A DNA stretch of 64,000 bases, taken from positions 18,115,021-18,179,020 of the forward strand of contig OX335642.1 of the NCBI GenBank assembly GCA_946894095.1, in the 5' to 3' direction. Numbering within the stretch: position 1 is the first letter of the stretch; each line of letters starts with the position of its first letter. The DNA comes from Incurvaria masculella (taxonomy: Eukaryota > Arthropoda > Insecta > Lepidoptera > Incurvariidae). Of this stretch, positions 54,225 through 64,000 are shown one piece after another. A program made the translations under genes and the position numbers. The notes beneath the pieces are model-generated. The model did not search any database, was not told where the DNA came from, and saw nothing but the letters and a program-made list of their open reading frames with translations.

Positions 54225-54667
54225 TCCATTCATGGGTTCGTTCCCCAGTGAAAGATCGGCATTCACCACTTTCTTTCTCTATCTGAAGGGTGCATTTTAT
54301 CTCAAATTCGAGCTGTTCCATATTCCGGAATCAATGTAAAACTATCGGTACCTTTCTCTACTATGTGGTAGGGTCAAGCTCGCCCGCATTGGATGTAAAG
54401 ATGGTGTAAGCGGCAATTGTCCTTGCATACCGTCTAGTTTAATATAGCCATGATAATTTTATGTATTTAATAGATACGAAATTTCCGATTTCTCATTAAT
54501 TTGAGTTTCAGCTACATCTACATAATTATATAGCCATGTTCATAAAGGGAAGGTCCCAGACATGGCACCTAATTTCTACGGGAATGCGGTGTATTGGGAT
54601 ACCTAGTACTCGTATCATGATGATGGGTGTGATATCAGCCATACATTTCCAGTTACATAAAAAAAAC
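54225..54667 (+). repeat. SINE body with an inserted segment
   Basis: CACCACTTTCTTTCTCTATC, GTAAAACTATCGGTACC and AAAGATGGTGTAAGCGGC, then TATAGCCATG at 54443-54452 and again at about 54529-54538 around an inserted segment of about 76 bp, then the body resumes ATAAAGGGAAGGTCCC and ends before an A run. Confidence 0.7.
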
Positions 54668-54889
54668 CCTTACAATAGTCAGGTAATTATTTGTATTTTT
54701 CCGTACATAGCTTATTATCTGTAGATAAGATTTGTAGGTTCTTACCATGGTTACACGTCATGACGATACACATTTTTATTGTTAAATGAAAATATTCTAA
54801 ATTAGGTATTCAAGCGATTAATCCGTGTTAAAATCTGTCGAAACAAGGCCATTCCTGGATACCCTAATATGGCACCCGCGATGATGTTT

Positions 54890-55645
54890 ATATTTATAAG
54901 GGTATACAATATGCCCCCTAGGGGCGTGTCGCGCGTGCGCATGCGCTGCGTACTGTGCACGTAATTTGCGCTCACAGCGGCCGCGCCGTTGACCCGCGCG
55001 CCGAAATATCCACGCGCATTAAACAATTACCACCAATATACATTGCCACCGCACTGCTATGGCGACGAACTAACGGGGCGGCCAACAACTTCATAAATTA
55101 ATGGATTAGAGACTTGCCCTGCAACTGCGCGCCAAACAGTTACCTCCAATATACATTGCCACCGCGCTGCATTCGCGACAAACTAACGGGGAGACCAACA
55201 ACGTAAAGATGGAATGGACGAGAGACATGCCCTGCAACCGCGCGCCAAACACTTACCTCCAATATACATTGCCACCGCGCTGCATTCGCGGCAAACTAAC
55301 GGGGAGACCAACAACGTAAAGATGGAATGGACGAGAGACATGCCCTGCAACCGCGCGCCAAACACTTACCTCCAATATACATTGCCACCGCGCTGCATTC
55401 GCGACAAACTAACGGGGAGACCAACAACGTAAAGATGGAATGGACGAGAGACATGCCCTGCAACCGCGCGCCAAACACTTACCTCCAATATACATTGCCA
55501 CCGCGCTGCATTCGCGACAAACTAACGGGGAGACCAACAACGTAAAGATGGAATGGACGAGAGACATGCCCTGCAACCGCGCGCCAAACATTTACCTCCA
55601 ATATATATTGCCACCGCGCTTCTGTTCTAAAAGAATACAATTCTG
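54890..55645. repeat. 113-bp tandem repeat (satellite-like), about 5.5 units
   Basis: The unit holds TTACCTCCAATATACATTGC, CACCGCGCTGCATTCGCG, CAAACTAACGGGGAGACCAA and AGACATGCCCTGCAACCGC. The period is exactly 113 bp across 55214, 55327 and 55440. The first unit (from about 55021) is diverged and the inner ones are nearly identical. It is preceded by a GC-rich lead (GTCGCGCGTGCGCATGCG). Small frames on both strands are a by-product. Confidence 0.9.
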
Positions 55646-55659
55646 ACGTATGTCTGCAT

Positions 55660-56415
55660 TTTTGTCGCCTTTTCAATCTGTCCGTTTATGAGAATCACAT
55701 ATCCGATTATAATTAGGTTTGATTCACGTCAATTCCCATCAATATATAGGATCCCAAATACATATTTATAAATGGGATGAAGAAAAAATACAATATATAC
55801 TTTTAACTGTAGAGTACTCGCAGGGGGAGCAGCGAGGGTAAATATGAAGTCGGAAAGATGATTTACACTTGTAGAACGCATCCATTCGATGCGTTAGATG
55901 GTAGATATCTAAACCATCGAATGCCAAATCCGTCGTAGAGGTCTTAATAGTACCCGTAATCGTAGAGCAAATATTAAAAGATGCAGTTTGAAGAGAAGGC
56001 GACAGAACTATGCTGTGATCGTACCATATGGCGCTATATCATGTATGCTCGATGAAGCGCCGCGATGGTCTGTATGTGCGATGTTGTATCACTCCAGCTT
56101 GATTTGGCCGTGTAGTACTGCCACAGGAGCGTAGAGTCGACCAGTCAATGTCGAATTGCCGCGCAAACGCGATTGATGTTTGAAGAGTGATCATTGCGAG
56201 CGGAACTCTTGAGCTGATTGCCTGCTCTAGGATACATCTAGGACCAAGCTCAACTTCCATCGCATTATTAGGGAAGGTGTGAAGTGCCCGGTCTAGTAAT
56301 GCGTTAGCACTGCCAATCTTCTTGACCGCAATACGGGATGTTTCCGTATTCCTTGGCATATTTAGAGCAATAAAGGTAGACAATATTTTGGCTTGTGTAA
56401 ATTCATGTTCTCCAT
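55660..56415. other. Unassigned stretch with repeat fragments and an unrecognised frame
   Basis: 55945-56050 holds the TGCTGTGATCGTACC repeat. A 135-codon minus-strand frame (56039-56446) starts in the adjacent GGACGG element and includes text shared with the 61036 foldback (TTCCTTGGCATATTT). Its central part (PNNAMEVELGPRCILEQA) matched nothing recognised. It is probably a transposon remnant. Confidence 0.4.
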
Positions 56416-56416
56416 A

Positions 56417-56647
56417 GTTTTTAGGGTTCCGTACCCTAGGGTGCAAACGGAACCAATTACACAGCCTCCGCTGTACGTCCGTCCTTCCGTCCGTCCGTGC
56501 GTCTGGCCGTCTGTCACAGGGCTGTATCTCATGAAGCGTAATAGTAAAATAATTTTAACAAAAGATAACGTGATTTTTTGGTGTTAAATCTTATACGATT
56601 GTACGGAACCCTTCGTGTGCAAGTGCGAATCGCACTTAGCCGGTTTC
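56417..56647 (-). repeat. GGACGG element, copy E
   Basis: In antisense: TTTTTAGGGTTCCGTACCCT, GTCCGTCCTTCCGTCCGTCC, GGTGTTAAATCTTATACG and GTACGGAACCCTTCGTG. Confidence 0.85.
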
Positions 56648-56649
56648 TT

Positions 56650-57995
56650 AATATAATATTAAATATATATAAATATATAATATATTATAAAATGTATGGA
56701 AGGATATTTTTTTAAGCTATGTAATAAAATGTTATCCACCATTTTGCTCCAAGTACGCCAAGAAATACCTGGTTAGGTACCGTTAATACCCTATAACTGG
56801 ATTTTTTGACAGATGTCTTGTCTATGACTTGTTTGTGCAATATAACGTATGCATTACTTCTTTTTAAAATTATACGTAGATGTGAAATCTTAATGTCAAA
56901 ACTATAATTACTTTTGCACTTCATTGTGAGCAGAGCTTATCGCTTCGTAGCAATGGTAATAACCATCATTTAATTCCAGAAATGTCAAAACATTACATTG
57001 TGAAACAAACCCTATGTGGGTGTGTGGTGTGCCCAAACCCAACCAAAATGTGAAACCTATCACCCGAGGTTACCGCGCTCTGGTCTGTTGTCTCTACCCC
57101 ACATCATCTCTGTATGTTTTCAACTGTGCGAAACTCCCCCTTTATAGTTAGGCTGCGGCCGTGTTGTCAGCTGCAAGCATTGATATATGAGGAAAACGCG
57201 TTTTTAAAAGGAGTTAAAGTATTTTGGTACATGTATGGGTTTCCACCCAATAATAAATATAAAAAAATAATGAAAAGTCTTTAATTATTAATTGTGTATA
57301 TTAGTGGCATAAGTGTAACGGTTCTTCTCTGTACAGGCTTGCATCTTTCGATTCGGACGGGATTCGGTTATTTTGTAAGGATGGAACTTGGATTTGTATT
57401 TTGGGGCATGGACTTAAAATAAGATTTCAATATAATTCTGTTACTCGTCTCAAATTTACTTGATCCAGACAGAAACTATATCCTTTCAGGTCTAGATATA
57501 TAGTCACAACAGAAACTAAGACTAATCAAAAGTTATATTAACTTATGTTGAAAGTGGCATTTCATCCATACAAAATGTGTCATAGTGATGCAAGAAAGTA
57601 CTACTTTTCGTTAGCTTTAGTTGAAGTACCGAATATTTATCTCAGCCAAATATATTATGCTAATACGAAATTATAAGAACCAAACAACAATATTTGTGAA
57701 TATCTCTGCCACCAATATTGTTAATGAGTAAATACCTAGTGACCAAATTAAAAGTTGGGGTCCTTCAAACACTTAGCGGACTGGTCTGGTTTTCACAGCC
57801 TCCGAGAGTTCGAAAGTCCGCGGCAGATGCTTCTTAGATGACTGCCTGTATTACGCCATGTGCTGCGTTTTTCTTAAATCAAATTTAGATGTGTTTAAAA
57901 CAAATCTAGTGTCTAAACAATTTTGATATAGAGAAAATATCTTTGAGCCCCAAATAAATCTGCGAATGTTAAAACTCGTGATTGGCCGGCGTGCG
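56650..57995. other. AT-rich non-coding stretch
   Basis: 57776-57860 (GGTTTTCACAGCCTCCGAGA, GTTCGAAAGTCCGCGGC) is related to 62640-62700 (GGTTTTCGCAGCCCCG, GGTCGAAAGCCGTCG), an interspersed repeat. No gene recognised. Confidence 0.5.
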
Positions 57996-57997
57996 TC

Positions 57998-58300
57998 ATT
58001 TCATTTCATTTCATTTTTATTCACCTATAGGTACATTACATACACTCAGATACGTCAGATGGTTGCAAGAAGTAACATACAATATTTTTACACCACACTA
58101 CTCAGATCACTACTACTATACATCTCAGATCATATAAACATGTCTATTATTATAAAGTTTTACTTTCATCATCAGCTGTAAAGAGGCCTTGTCATAAATA
58201 GAGAGTCAGATAAAAAAGAATACATTAATTATTAGATTGTCCAATGGAAAGAGATCGACTCATTGGTAGACTAACATTTTAACATCGTCAGCTGTAAATA
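57998..58300 (-). repeat. 3' UTR fragment of the CR1/jockey-type LINE
   Basis: TTTCATTTCATTTCATTTTT, then TACACTCAGATACGTCAGA and ATCAGCTGTAAAGAGGCC match the 3' end of the element at 18200-18690. The motif CAGCTGTAAA(T/G)AGGC occurs twice here. Confidence 0.75.
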
Positions 58301-58301
58301 G

Positions 58302-58470
58302 GCTTTGTGCGGCGACATCGGTCCGCTCGCGCCGCGCGTCAGTCGCCGCTCAACGTGGCCACCGCCTTATTTGCAGTCGCAGTGCTCTTTCAAAGTTCGC
58401 GAGACAACGCCAGTAGCTAGCCAGTACCACACTGGGAGTTACCGGGCGCGCGCGATCTTGCAAACTTCTG
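58302..58470 (+). other. GC-rich block of unknown nature
   Basis: GCGGCGACATCGGTCCGCTC, GCGCCGCGCGTCAGTCGCC and so on to CGGGCGCGCGCGATC: CpG-rich in an AT-rich setting, with a TCAGT initiator-like pentamer. It could be a promoter or a transposon end. It directly follows the LINE fragment. Confidence 0.3.
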
Positions 58471-58474
58471 AAAC

Positions 58475-59695
58475 GCTAAACTTTTATCGACCGTTTGCGA
58501 ATTTAATTTTTTTATTTAAATATGAAAGTGATATTTTTTCCAAATTGTATTTTCTGTTTTCTGATAAATCGATGTTTAACAAGCCACTCCGTTTTCATCA
58601 GAAAATACCTAGGAGGTGGGTACCATGTTACATTATTTCCCTTACTTTGTGATTTCGTTAGTCCCTCGGCATCTCTTCCTGTAAGGCTCTGAAAAAGAAG
58701 TTTCGCGCATGGGGTGAAAGTCCTCGCCCTAGTTTTGGCCGTAATATTTTTTGTTTTCTATTTAATTGTTTCTCAGAATTATTTTCTCCCCTTTTGAACG
58801 GAGACATTTTTCAAGGTAACGTTATTCAAAAAATTCAAAATATGGAGTTCGTAGAAAACAGCTCTATCGTAAATGCCATCTCTCATTTGGAATACTTTAA
58901 GGAGTTTTTTATTTGTTTATTGTATATTTTCTTATATTTTTATATACATTTCATTTCATTTATATACTTTAAAGCCCTCTATGACACCTAAAACATATAA
59001 AGTATAATCTTTTTTTTTGTTTATTTAGAGCATCCATATATAAAATGACACAAAAACAATCATACCAATACAATAAAATAAAAAGCTACATATTCTACAG
59101 AGTTCAAAATATTGTACCTATGGAAAAAAGTGTCTATGGTTTTTTTTTTTAGGAGAACTGTATACTGCAATTAATTTGTAACCACGGTATGTTATGTTGT
59201 GAAGGTACTTAAAAATCAACACCCTCCTTTAGTTCGTCGAATAACATTACTTCACAGGATTTGTTTCGTGTAAGCGACACTATTGACTGGTGCAATAATA
59301 CAGATGCGTTATTTTTTTCAATATTCCGATTCGATTCGATCGACGAGTTCGATTCCCGGCCACGAAAACATTTTTTTTTTCAAAAATGTAACCAAGCAGT
59401 TTTAGTTTTTATAAAAATCGGCCTAATGACTCCTTTGAGAGTTTTTCGCAATTTCTTATATTTTCGGATTTGGCCCTGAAGGATATATAAAGAAACCAAA
59501 ATAAATAAAACGCCTATTGTAATAAAAATAATAAAAACTAAAAATATAATAACCGATCTGAATAACCGAACTAAAACTTTAAAAAAATAGCAGTTGTCAA
59601 ATTTAAATCAAAAACAAGAGTTTGGGGTAGTGGGAAGGAGGGTAGGAGAGGAGGGGTAGGGGGTTGGTGTCGAATTAAATTCAAGATTTTCGTTG
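58475..59695. other. AT-rich non-coding stretch
   Basis: No feature recognised beyond poly(T) runs. Confidence 0.5.
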
Positions 59696-59699
59696 AGAA

Positions 59700-60010
59700 T
59701 GTCGGACAGTCAATCCACGGTTCGGAACATTATGTAAAACTATAGGTTTGGATAAAATATGGTGGAAGCGGAAATGAAAAAATGTCCGTATGTTCCATCC
59801 ACTGAACTGAATGGAAAACACGGACAATTTTTCGTGCACATTTATAGGGGAGGCCCTGGCATAGCAAGTTATTCCTCCGTGAATGCGGTGTGTTTTTTTT
59901 TCTGGGAAACATACAGTTACAAAGCAAATATGTAAATAAATAAGTGTTGGACTTATGTTTGTCATGATAGTAGGTGTGGTATTAGCCATCCATGTCCGAT
60001 TCCATAAAAA
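59700..60010 (+). repeat. SINE body with an internal inverted duplication
   Basis: CAATCCACGGTTCGG, TGGTGGAAGCGGAAATG, then the same body segment in both orientations: GTCCGTATGTTCCATCC followed by ATGGAAAACACGGAC (arms 59776-59798 and 59811-59833). It ends TGGTATTAGCCATCCATGTC plus an A run. Confidence 0.7.
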
Positions 60011-60014
60011 TACA

Positions 60015-61030
60015 GGTTAAAATAAAACTATTTATTTAATTTATCGTCACATTCATTTGGTACAAAGATATCTTACGGTGCAAACAGTTCTTCAAAATGT
60101 TGCACAAACGGTATAGACAATTTTTTTTAAATTACTTGTGGTCGCAGACATTTTTGTAGGAGCCAGTTTTTTGCTCCAATTTTCTTGTTATGAAAACCAT
60201 ATAACGGATGTATCATATGTTTTTTTAACAGTAATAAGGGGTATTTTTTTGATAATTTGGTTTGTTATGAAAGGTCAAATCCATCAGTCAATTATGCCAT
60301 TTTTTTTTATTTTACGATAACTGAATCTTTTAATTTGAAATTTAAGATAGGATTGTATCATGTCGAAAACGTATTTTTTATTTAAAGTAAATAATTAAAT
60401 AAGGAACATTCAGGTTAAAATATTACACAAAGAGGCATTTTTCCCGTACAAATGCAGGCAATAAATAGATCTGTAAATCCGACAAATTCGAGTTTAAAAA
60501 ACATGCATCAGATTCCACGATCCGCATAAACCCTTTTTTATTCAGTAAAACACAACTTTAACTGGTAGATCAAAAGCGCCACATTTCTTATTATTATTTT
60601 TTATTTTCGTCCTGGAATGATTTTTGATTCGGTTGAGGTACTTTGAAATCTCAGATGTGGCTTGAGGTGCAAACTTTGCAAGGTCAAGATTTATTAAGTT
60701 TGTCTGCATTGTTAACCTTATTAGACGGTCTGGAACCCATGTCAAAGTGTGAGTTCCACTCATAGGTAGGATTGGTTGGTGCGACTTCGTAATAGCCTCG
60801 AAGATATAGAACAGAAAATATTGTCGAAGCGAAAATGGAAATGGGCCGTTTTATTCGTCCTACTAAATTGAAAACGTAGTTCGTTCGGGCACACAGTGTG
60901 ACATAAAATCCAGTAATTAAATAATGTGGTCAGCATCGGAGGCCTCGGCGTTAGATCGTTTTGGTTAATTAACACTGAGCGCGGTCATGTTCTCGGTAAG
61001 TGACTATTCGACCGTTCAGGTAGTGGTTCG
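60015..61030. other. AT-rich non-coding stretch
   Basis: 60770-60960 has faint likeness to the SINE body (GAAGCGAAAATGG). Otherwise unrecognised. Confidence 0.4.
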
Positions 61031-61035
61031 ATTCC

Positions 61036-61304
61036 TATACAGGGTGTTAACGGAGATATGGTCCAAACGTTAACCACGTGTTCCTTGGCATATTTGGAGC
61101 AAAAGGTAGATAACATTTTTATGTACGATTGAAAAAAAAAATGTCATCCCCATACATTTTTGTAAATACCTACACACAAAATGTATGGGGAGGACGATTT
61201 TTTTTTCAGTCGTACAAAAAAATTGTATCTACCTTTTTTGCTCCAAATATGCCAAGGAACACGTGGTTAAAGTTTGGACTATAACTCCGTTAACACTCTG
61301 TATA
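61036..61304. mobile_element. 269-bp foldback element
   Basis: TATACAGGGTGTTAACGGAG at the left and CTCCGTTAACACTCTGTATA at the right begin long arms (ACCACGTGTTCCTTGGCATA and its inverse TATGCCAAGGAACACGTGGT; GGAGCAAAAGGTAGAT and its inverse). The arms pair over most of the length around a loop near 61165. Non-coding. Confidence 0.85.
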
Positions 61305-61309
61305 AAACT

Positions 61310-61622
61310 CTAGGTCTAGGTGTTAGTAGGCTCAATTCCGTCCAGGTGGTACCGTCGCATCCAAGGAATCGAATGAAGCGGCAATTAAAATAGTCCTTGT
61401 TCCCAGTCAAGGTCAATGTACCCGTGTAATACAAGAAAGGCAGGGCACCTAGTTCCTACGTATGTGAAGTTTAAGTTAATATCGTGGCAGTAGGTGTAGC
61501 ATAGAACATTCAAATATAATTCGAATCCGCGGATCAATCCGTTTTTGACGTCACTTAGTGTAGTTTGATTACCAAAAAAGTTAAAATCAATGGAATGAAA
61601 TAAAAAAAGGAAATGAAATATA
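61310..61622 (+). repeat. SINE fragment followed by the retroposon 3'-end repeat
   Basis: 61310-61505: GGTACCGTCGCATCCAAGG, AATGTACCCGTGTAATAC, GTGGCAGTAGGTGTAGC. 61527-61622: GAATCCGCGGATCAATCCG, TTTTGACGTCACTTAGTGTA, GAATGAAATAAAAAAAGG, a copy of the family at 26484. Confidence 0.65.
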
Positions 61623-61644
61623 AACATCCGAAGAATACTAAGGA

Positions 61645-61775
61645 CGAGAGAGGCGACGGAAACTCATCTGTATAGCGGCACCGTAATCACATGTCAATGA
61701 TAATACACTGACCGCAGCGCCGGCTATTCAGTTCCTGTTATAAATTCGGGACGCGCAACATCAAATGTTCCTTAC
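61645..61775. repeat. Interspersed repeat, relative of 27150-27330
   Basis: GAGGCGACGGAAACTCATC, AGCGCCGGCTATTCAGTTCC and AATTCGGGACGCGCAACATC. Confidence 0.6.
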
Positions 61776-62029
61776 ACTAAATGGCGTCCTGGAGTTCTTA
61801 CGCGTAGTTGGAACTCAAGGTCGAGGACATAAGAAGTGAGCGAATCCTTAATCGAACTGACTATCCGGCGCTAAACACAAGGATAAAGTTTTGATTTTTA
61901 TATACATGATTTTAATCATATGCAGGTGCATTATCGAATGGATAATTAGCAATTAGCAAATGAGCGAATATCCCTAGTGAAGAACGAATGACGGGAAAGG
62001 TTTGTATCGTGGACGACCCCGAGGTATCC

Positions 62030-62190
62030 CAGAACTAAGAGATCCTCCAATTTCGAAGGGGCGGAGGGTCTCTCTCTGTGTTCTATCGTGTATACTATGG
62101 AGAATGCTCGCCGGAGCTGCAAAACGCAATCGTTCCGCCCCCTTTTTACCACCGCCCAACACGGATCAGGATGAAAATGCACGCATAATC
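62030..62190 (+). pseudogene. C-terminal fragment of a LINE polyprotein
   Basis: RDPPISKGRRVSLCV, then after a frameshift FYRVYYGECSPELQNAIVPP and FYHRPTRIRMKMHA: the conserved C-terminal FYRIYHGECSxEL...FxHRxxR segment of a group of lepidopteran LINEs. Truncated at both sides and frameshifted, so not functional. Confidence 0.7.
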
Positions 62191-62194
62191 TCTA

Positions 62195-63060
62195 GATGTT
62201 CCCAAAAATATATGGGAGGTGTCGTGGGACACCCGGTAAGAACGATTTACCTTTCGCGTCACAGATTTTAAAACACGATACATGTTAGAATTTGATGAAT
62301 ATCAATGAGAACAATGAGAAACAAATATAGAAACTGGTAACTGGCGAAATGTCTCGATTTCAGGATAGATGCCATAGGAAAAAAACCTCTCCTAACAATT
62401 TCTGACTAACTTCCCAACTTTTGCGAAAATGTCAATATTATTTAAATTCCCTGGTACTTTCGTCAAGGTAAAAAGTGACGGTGTCACTGTCTGTTTGACA
62501 GCCAATTTTTCGTTTAACCCTCATCCGCCAAATGCGCGTAAAGGAACCTCCGTAATTTCAATAATAAACACCCGATCCTCTAGATAACGTATCTAACCTA
62601 AACTGTAAAATAACCGATGTATTTTCCCCACCTGGCTGGCCGGCATGGTTTTCGCAGCCCCGTCAAAGGTCGAAAGCCGTCGTCGGAGACCTATTTTATG
62701 TGAGGGCCTGGCGTACTCCATAAGCCGCGTATGTCACAAAAAAGAATGCCTTTTGTGACGACCGGTAATTAAAAAGGCAACTGGCTCCACTGCATTTTTT
62801 CCCGTGCATGTATGATGTAACAGATGATGTTGTTGCATGTTGCCGCTCGTGAAAATGTGATTTAAAATGAAGATTCAACATATCTGTTAAACATCGTTTT
62901 TTTTCTGGTAGATGTTTGCAACGGTTAAACCGATTTCCTATACATATGCACATGTGTCCGAACGGCGGCGTCACGAGAAACACCTGATTGACACGTCTCC
63001 TTCCTTTTCTCTTCTGTGTGGCGGAGCATGGCCCATTGCTAAGAGGAGACTTTAGGGTCT
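62195..63060. other. Non-coding stretch
   Basis: 62640-62830 holds interspersed repeat text (GCCGGCATGGTTTTCGCAGC, CACTGCATTTTTTCCCGTGC). No gene recognised. Confidence 0.5.
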
Positions 63061-63700
63061 CCCGTAAGGCTAGTGCCAAACGCGGCGGCAATCCAGAATA
63101 CGCGGAATTGCCGCTGCGTGTGAATCACATCTTTGACGCGGCGGAATGTCTTTGTCTCTTCGAGCGGTTGCAAAAAGATCCAAGTCATTTAAGATGGATA
63201 AGCTAGAAGTTATAGCGACAGGTGAAACTCTGAAGGACAAAAAAGAGAAATACTGCCAACCATTTCGCGTACTGCTGATTGATCTGCCGCCGAGTGTGGC
63301 ACGTCCGTGGAGGTGAAGAATTTCCTCACCTCCATGGGCACGTCTCGGAACAAAACATGGACGACATTGCTGCCGCCGAGCGGAGAACGGTGCAGACGCA
63401 GGGGTCGGCGACGCCCAGTTTCGCCCGACGGAGCGAGGAGTTTCGGCACAGAATAAGTAAGGATTCGGTCTCGTGTGGCGCGGTAAACGAAACCGTATGG
63501 AAAGTAATGCTCGCGCGTTGCGCAGCGTCAGGGACGCAGCGGAAATTCCGTCTAGTCTGGCGCTAGCCTAACAGTGTCTCGATGCCTACCACGGTTGCCA
63601 TGGAAACTTCTAGCAATCGCCGATCTGCGCAGCTCGGCATACAAATAAATATTCACTGGCCGACGTCTAAAATACGCCGACTCTATCAAGGTGAGCGGAC
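63060..63700. promoter_or_regulatory. GC-richer, CpG-rich region, possible promoter
   Basis: This block is much less AT-rich than the preceding 40 kb. It holds two hairpins: CGCGGCGGCAATCC / GGAATTGCCGCTGCG at 63079-63117, and CGTCCGTGGAGGTGAAG / CTCACCTCCATGGGCACG near 63302-63343. An RFX X-box-like site lies at 63594-63607. It may be the promoter or first exon of a gene running off the window. A small frame at 63582 (MPTTVAMETSSNRR...) reaches a GTGAGC donor-like site near 63690, which is too little to call a gene. Confidence 0.3.
63594..63607. promoter_or_regulatory. RFX X-box-like motif
   Basis: GTTGCCATGGAAAC fits the X-box consensus RYYNYY-N(1-3)-RRNRAC and differs by one base from the classic palindrome GTTGCCATGGCAAC. 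In animals such sites near start codons mark genes of sensory cilia controlled by RFX factors. Chance occurrence is possible. Confidence 0.45.
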
Positions 63701-64000
63701 GTTATGTTTACGGATACCAGTGAAATACTCTATATTTTTAGATAATTTATCTCACACCTGCGATGCATCAGCATCGACAGCTTACCCTCGCTGAACGAGG
63801 ATGTTTGCTTTCGAATGGATAAATCCTTCAGTTGCATTAAACAATATTGCACGTTGTTTAGGTATCTTTAACATCGACTATTTTTCATTATCTTCCCGAC
63901 ACGTGCTGAAGTAGATTACATTATCCGTTTTTTTTTATTGGAGCGCTCTGCCCAACTTACATGCATACCATTTTCCTCCCCAACCAACCTATATCTGTAG

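Noticed and set aside
55183..55646. Repeated 60-72 codon frames on both strands
   Set aside because: By-products of the 113-bp tandem repeat.
56039..56446. 135-codon minus-strand frame considered as a small gene
   Set aside because: Its start lies in a GGACGG element and part of it matches another foldback repeat; no splice context or recognised family.
63582..63794. Short frame MPTTVAMETSS... as a first exon
   Set aside because: It is suggestive with the following GTGAGC, but no family likeness or second exon was seen; kept only as a possible promoter region.

Overview
The window is nuclear DNA of a moth or butterfly (Lepidoptera). It is AT-rich and intron-bearing. It carries many copies of short repeats typical of lepidopteran genomes: an element with (GGAC)n runs and GGTTCCGTACC ends, tRNA- and 5S-headed SINEs, Helitron-like ends (CTAGT), foldback MITEs, and RTE and CR1/jockey-type LINEs. 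Species cannot be told from the sequence alone.

One host gene is clearly present, on the + strand from about 8.85 to 17.5 kb: a Cys-loop ligand-gated chloride channel subunit of the insect pH/zinc-sensing group (Drosophila Hodor/pHCl-2 and its paralogues). Eight coding segments with consensus splice sites run from the start of the extracellular domain to the stop codon after M4. About 390 residues can be followed; the signal-peptide exon was not found and lies upstream or outside the window. The outstanding feature is the first visible exon. It is present as seven near-identical in-frame copies with a 198-bp period (8849-10220). Each copy ends in its own GTAAGT donor, but only the first has a 3' splice acceptor. 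A decayed eighth partial copy without a donor lies at 10871-10938, in the following intron. The array could therefore give a normal subunit (first donor) or subunits whose N-terminal segment is repeated two to seven times.

The remainder is transposon-rich. 1-8.6 kb: tandem and interspersed repeats, then a nest of DNA elements (4.9-8.2 kb) holding a TIR element with a repeated CCAGTNAATGAAC motif and a twin-primed RTE LINE fragment. 8.6-17.5 kb: the channel gene, its introns carrying MITEs, a SINE, a hAT-like element and a probable solo LTR. 17.1-24.3 kb: RTE fragment, MITEs, an intact 972-codon CR1/jockey-type LINE on the minus strand and a 2.5-kb composite repeat. 24.3-50 kb: SINEs of one body with two kinds of Pol III head, GGACGG elements, MITEs, a 41-bp minisatellite and foldbacks. 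50-54 kb: a Helitron-like element and an almost perfect 1225-bp tandem duplication. 54.9-55.6 kb: a 113-bp satellite. 56-64 kb: more SINE, LINE and foldback fragments, then a GC-richer stretch with a near-perfect RFX X-box that may be a promoter. No second host coding gene could be supported.
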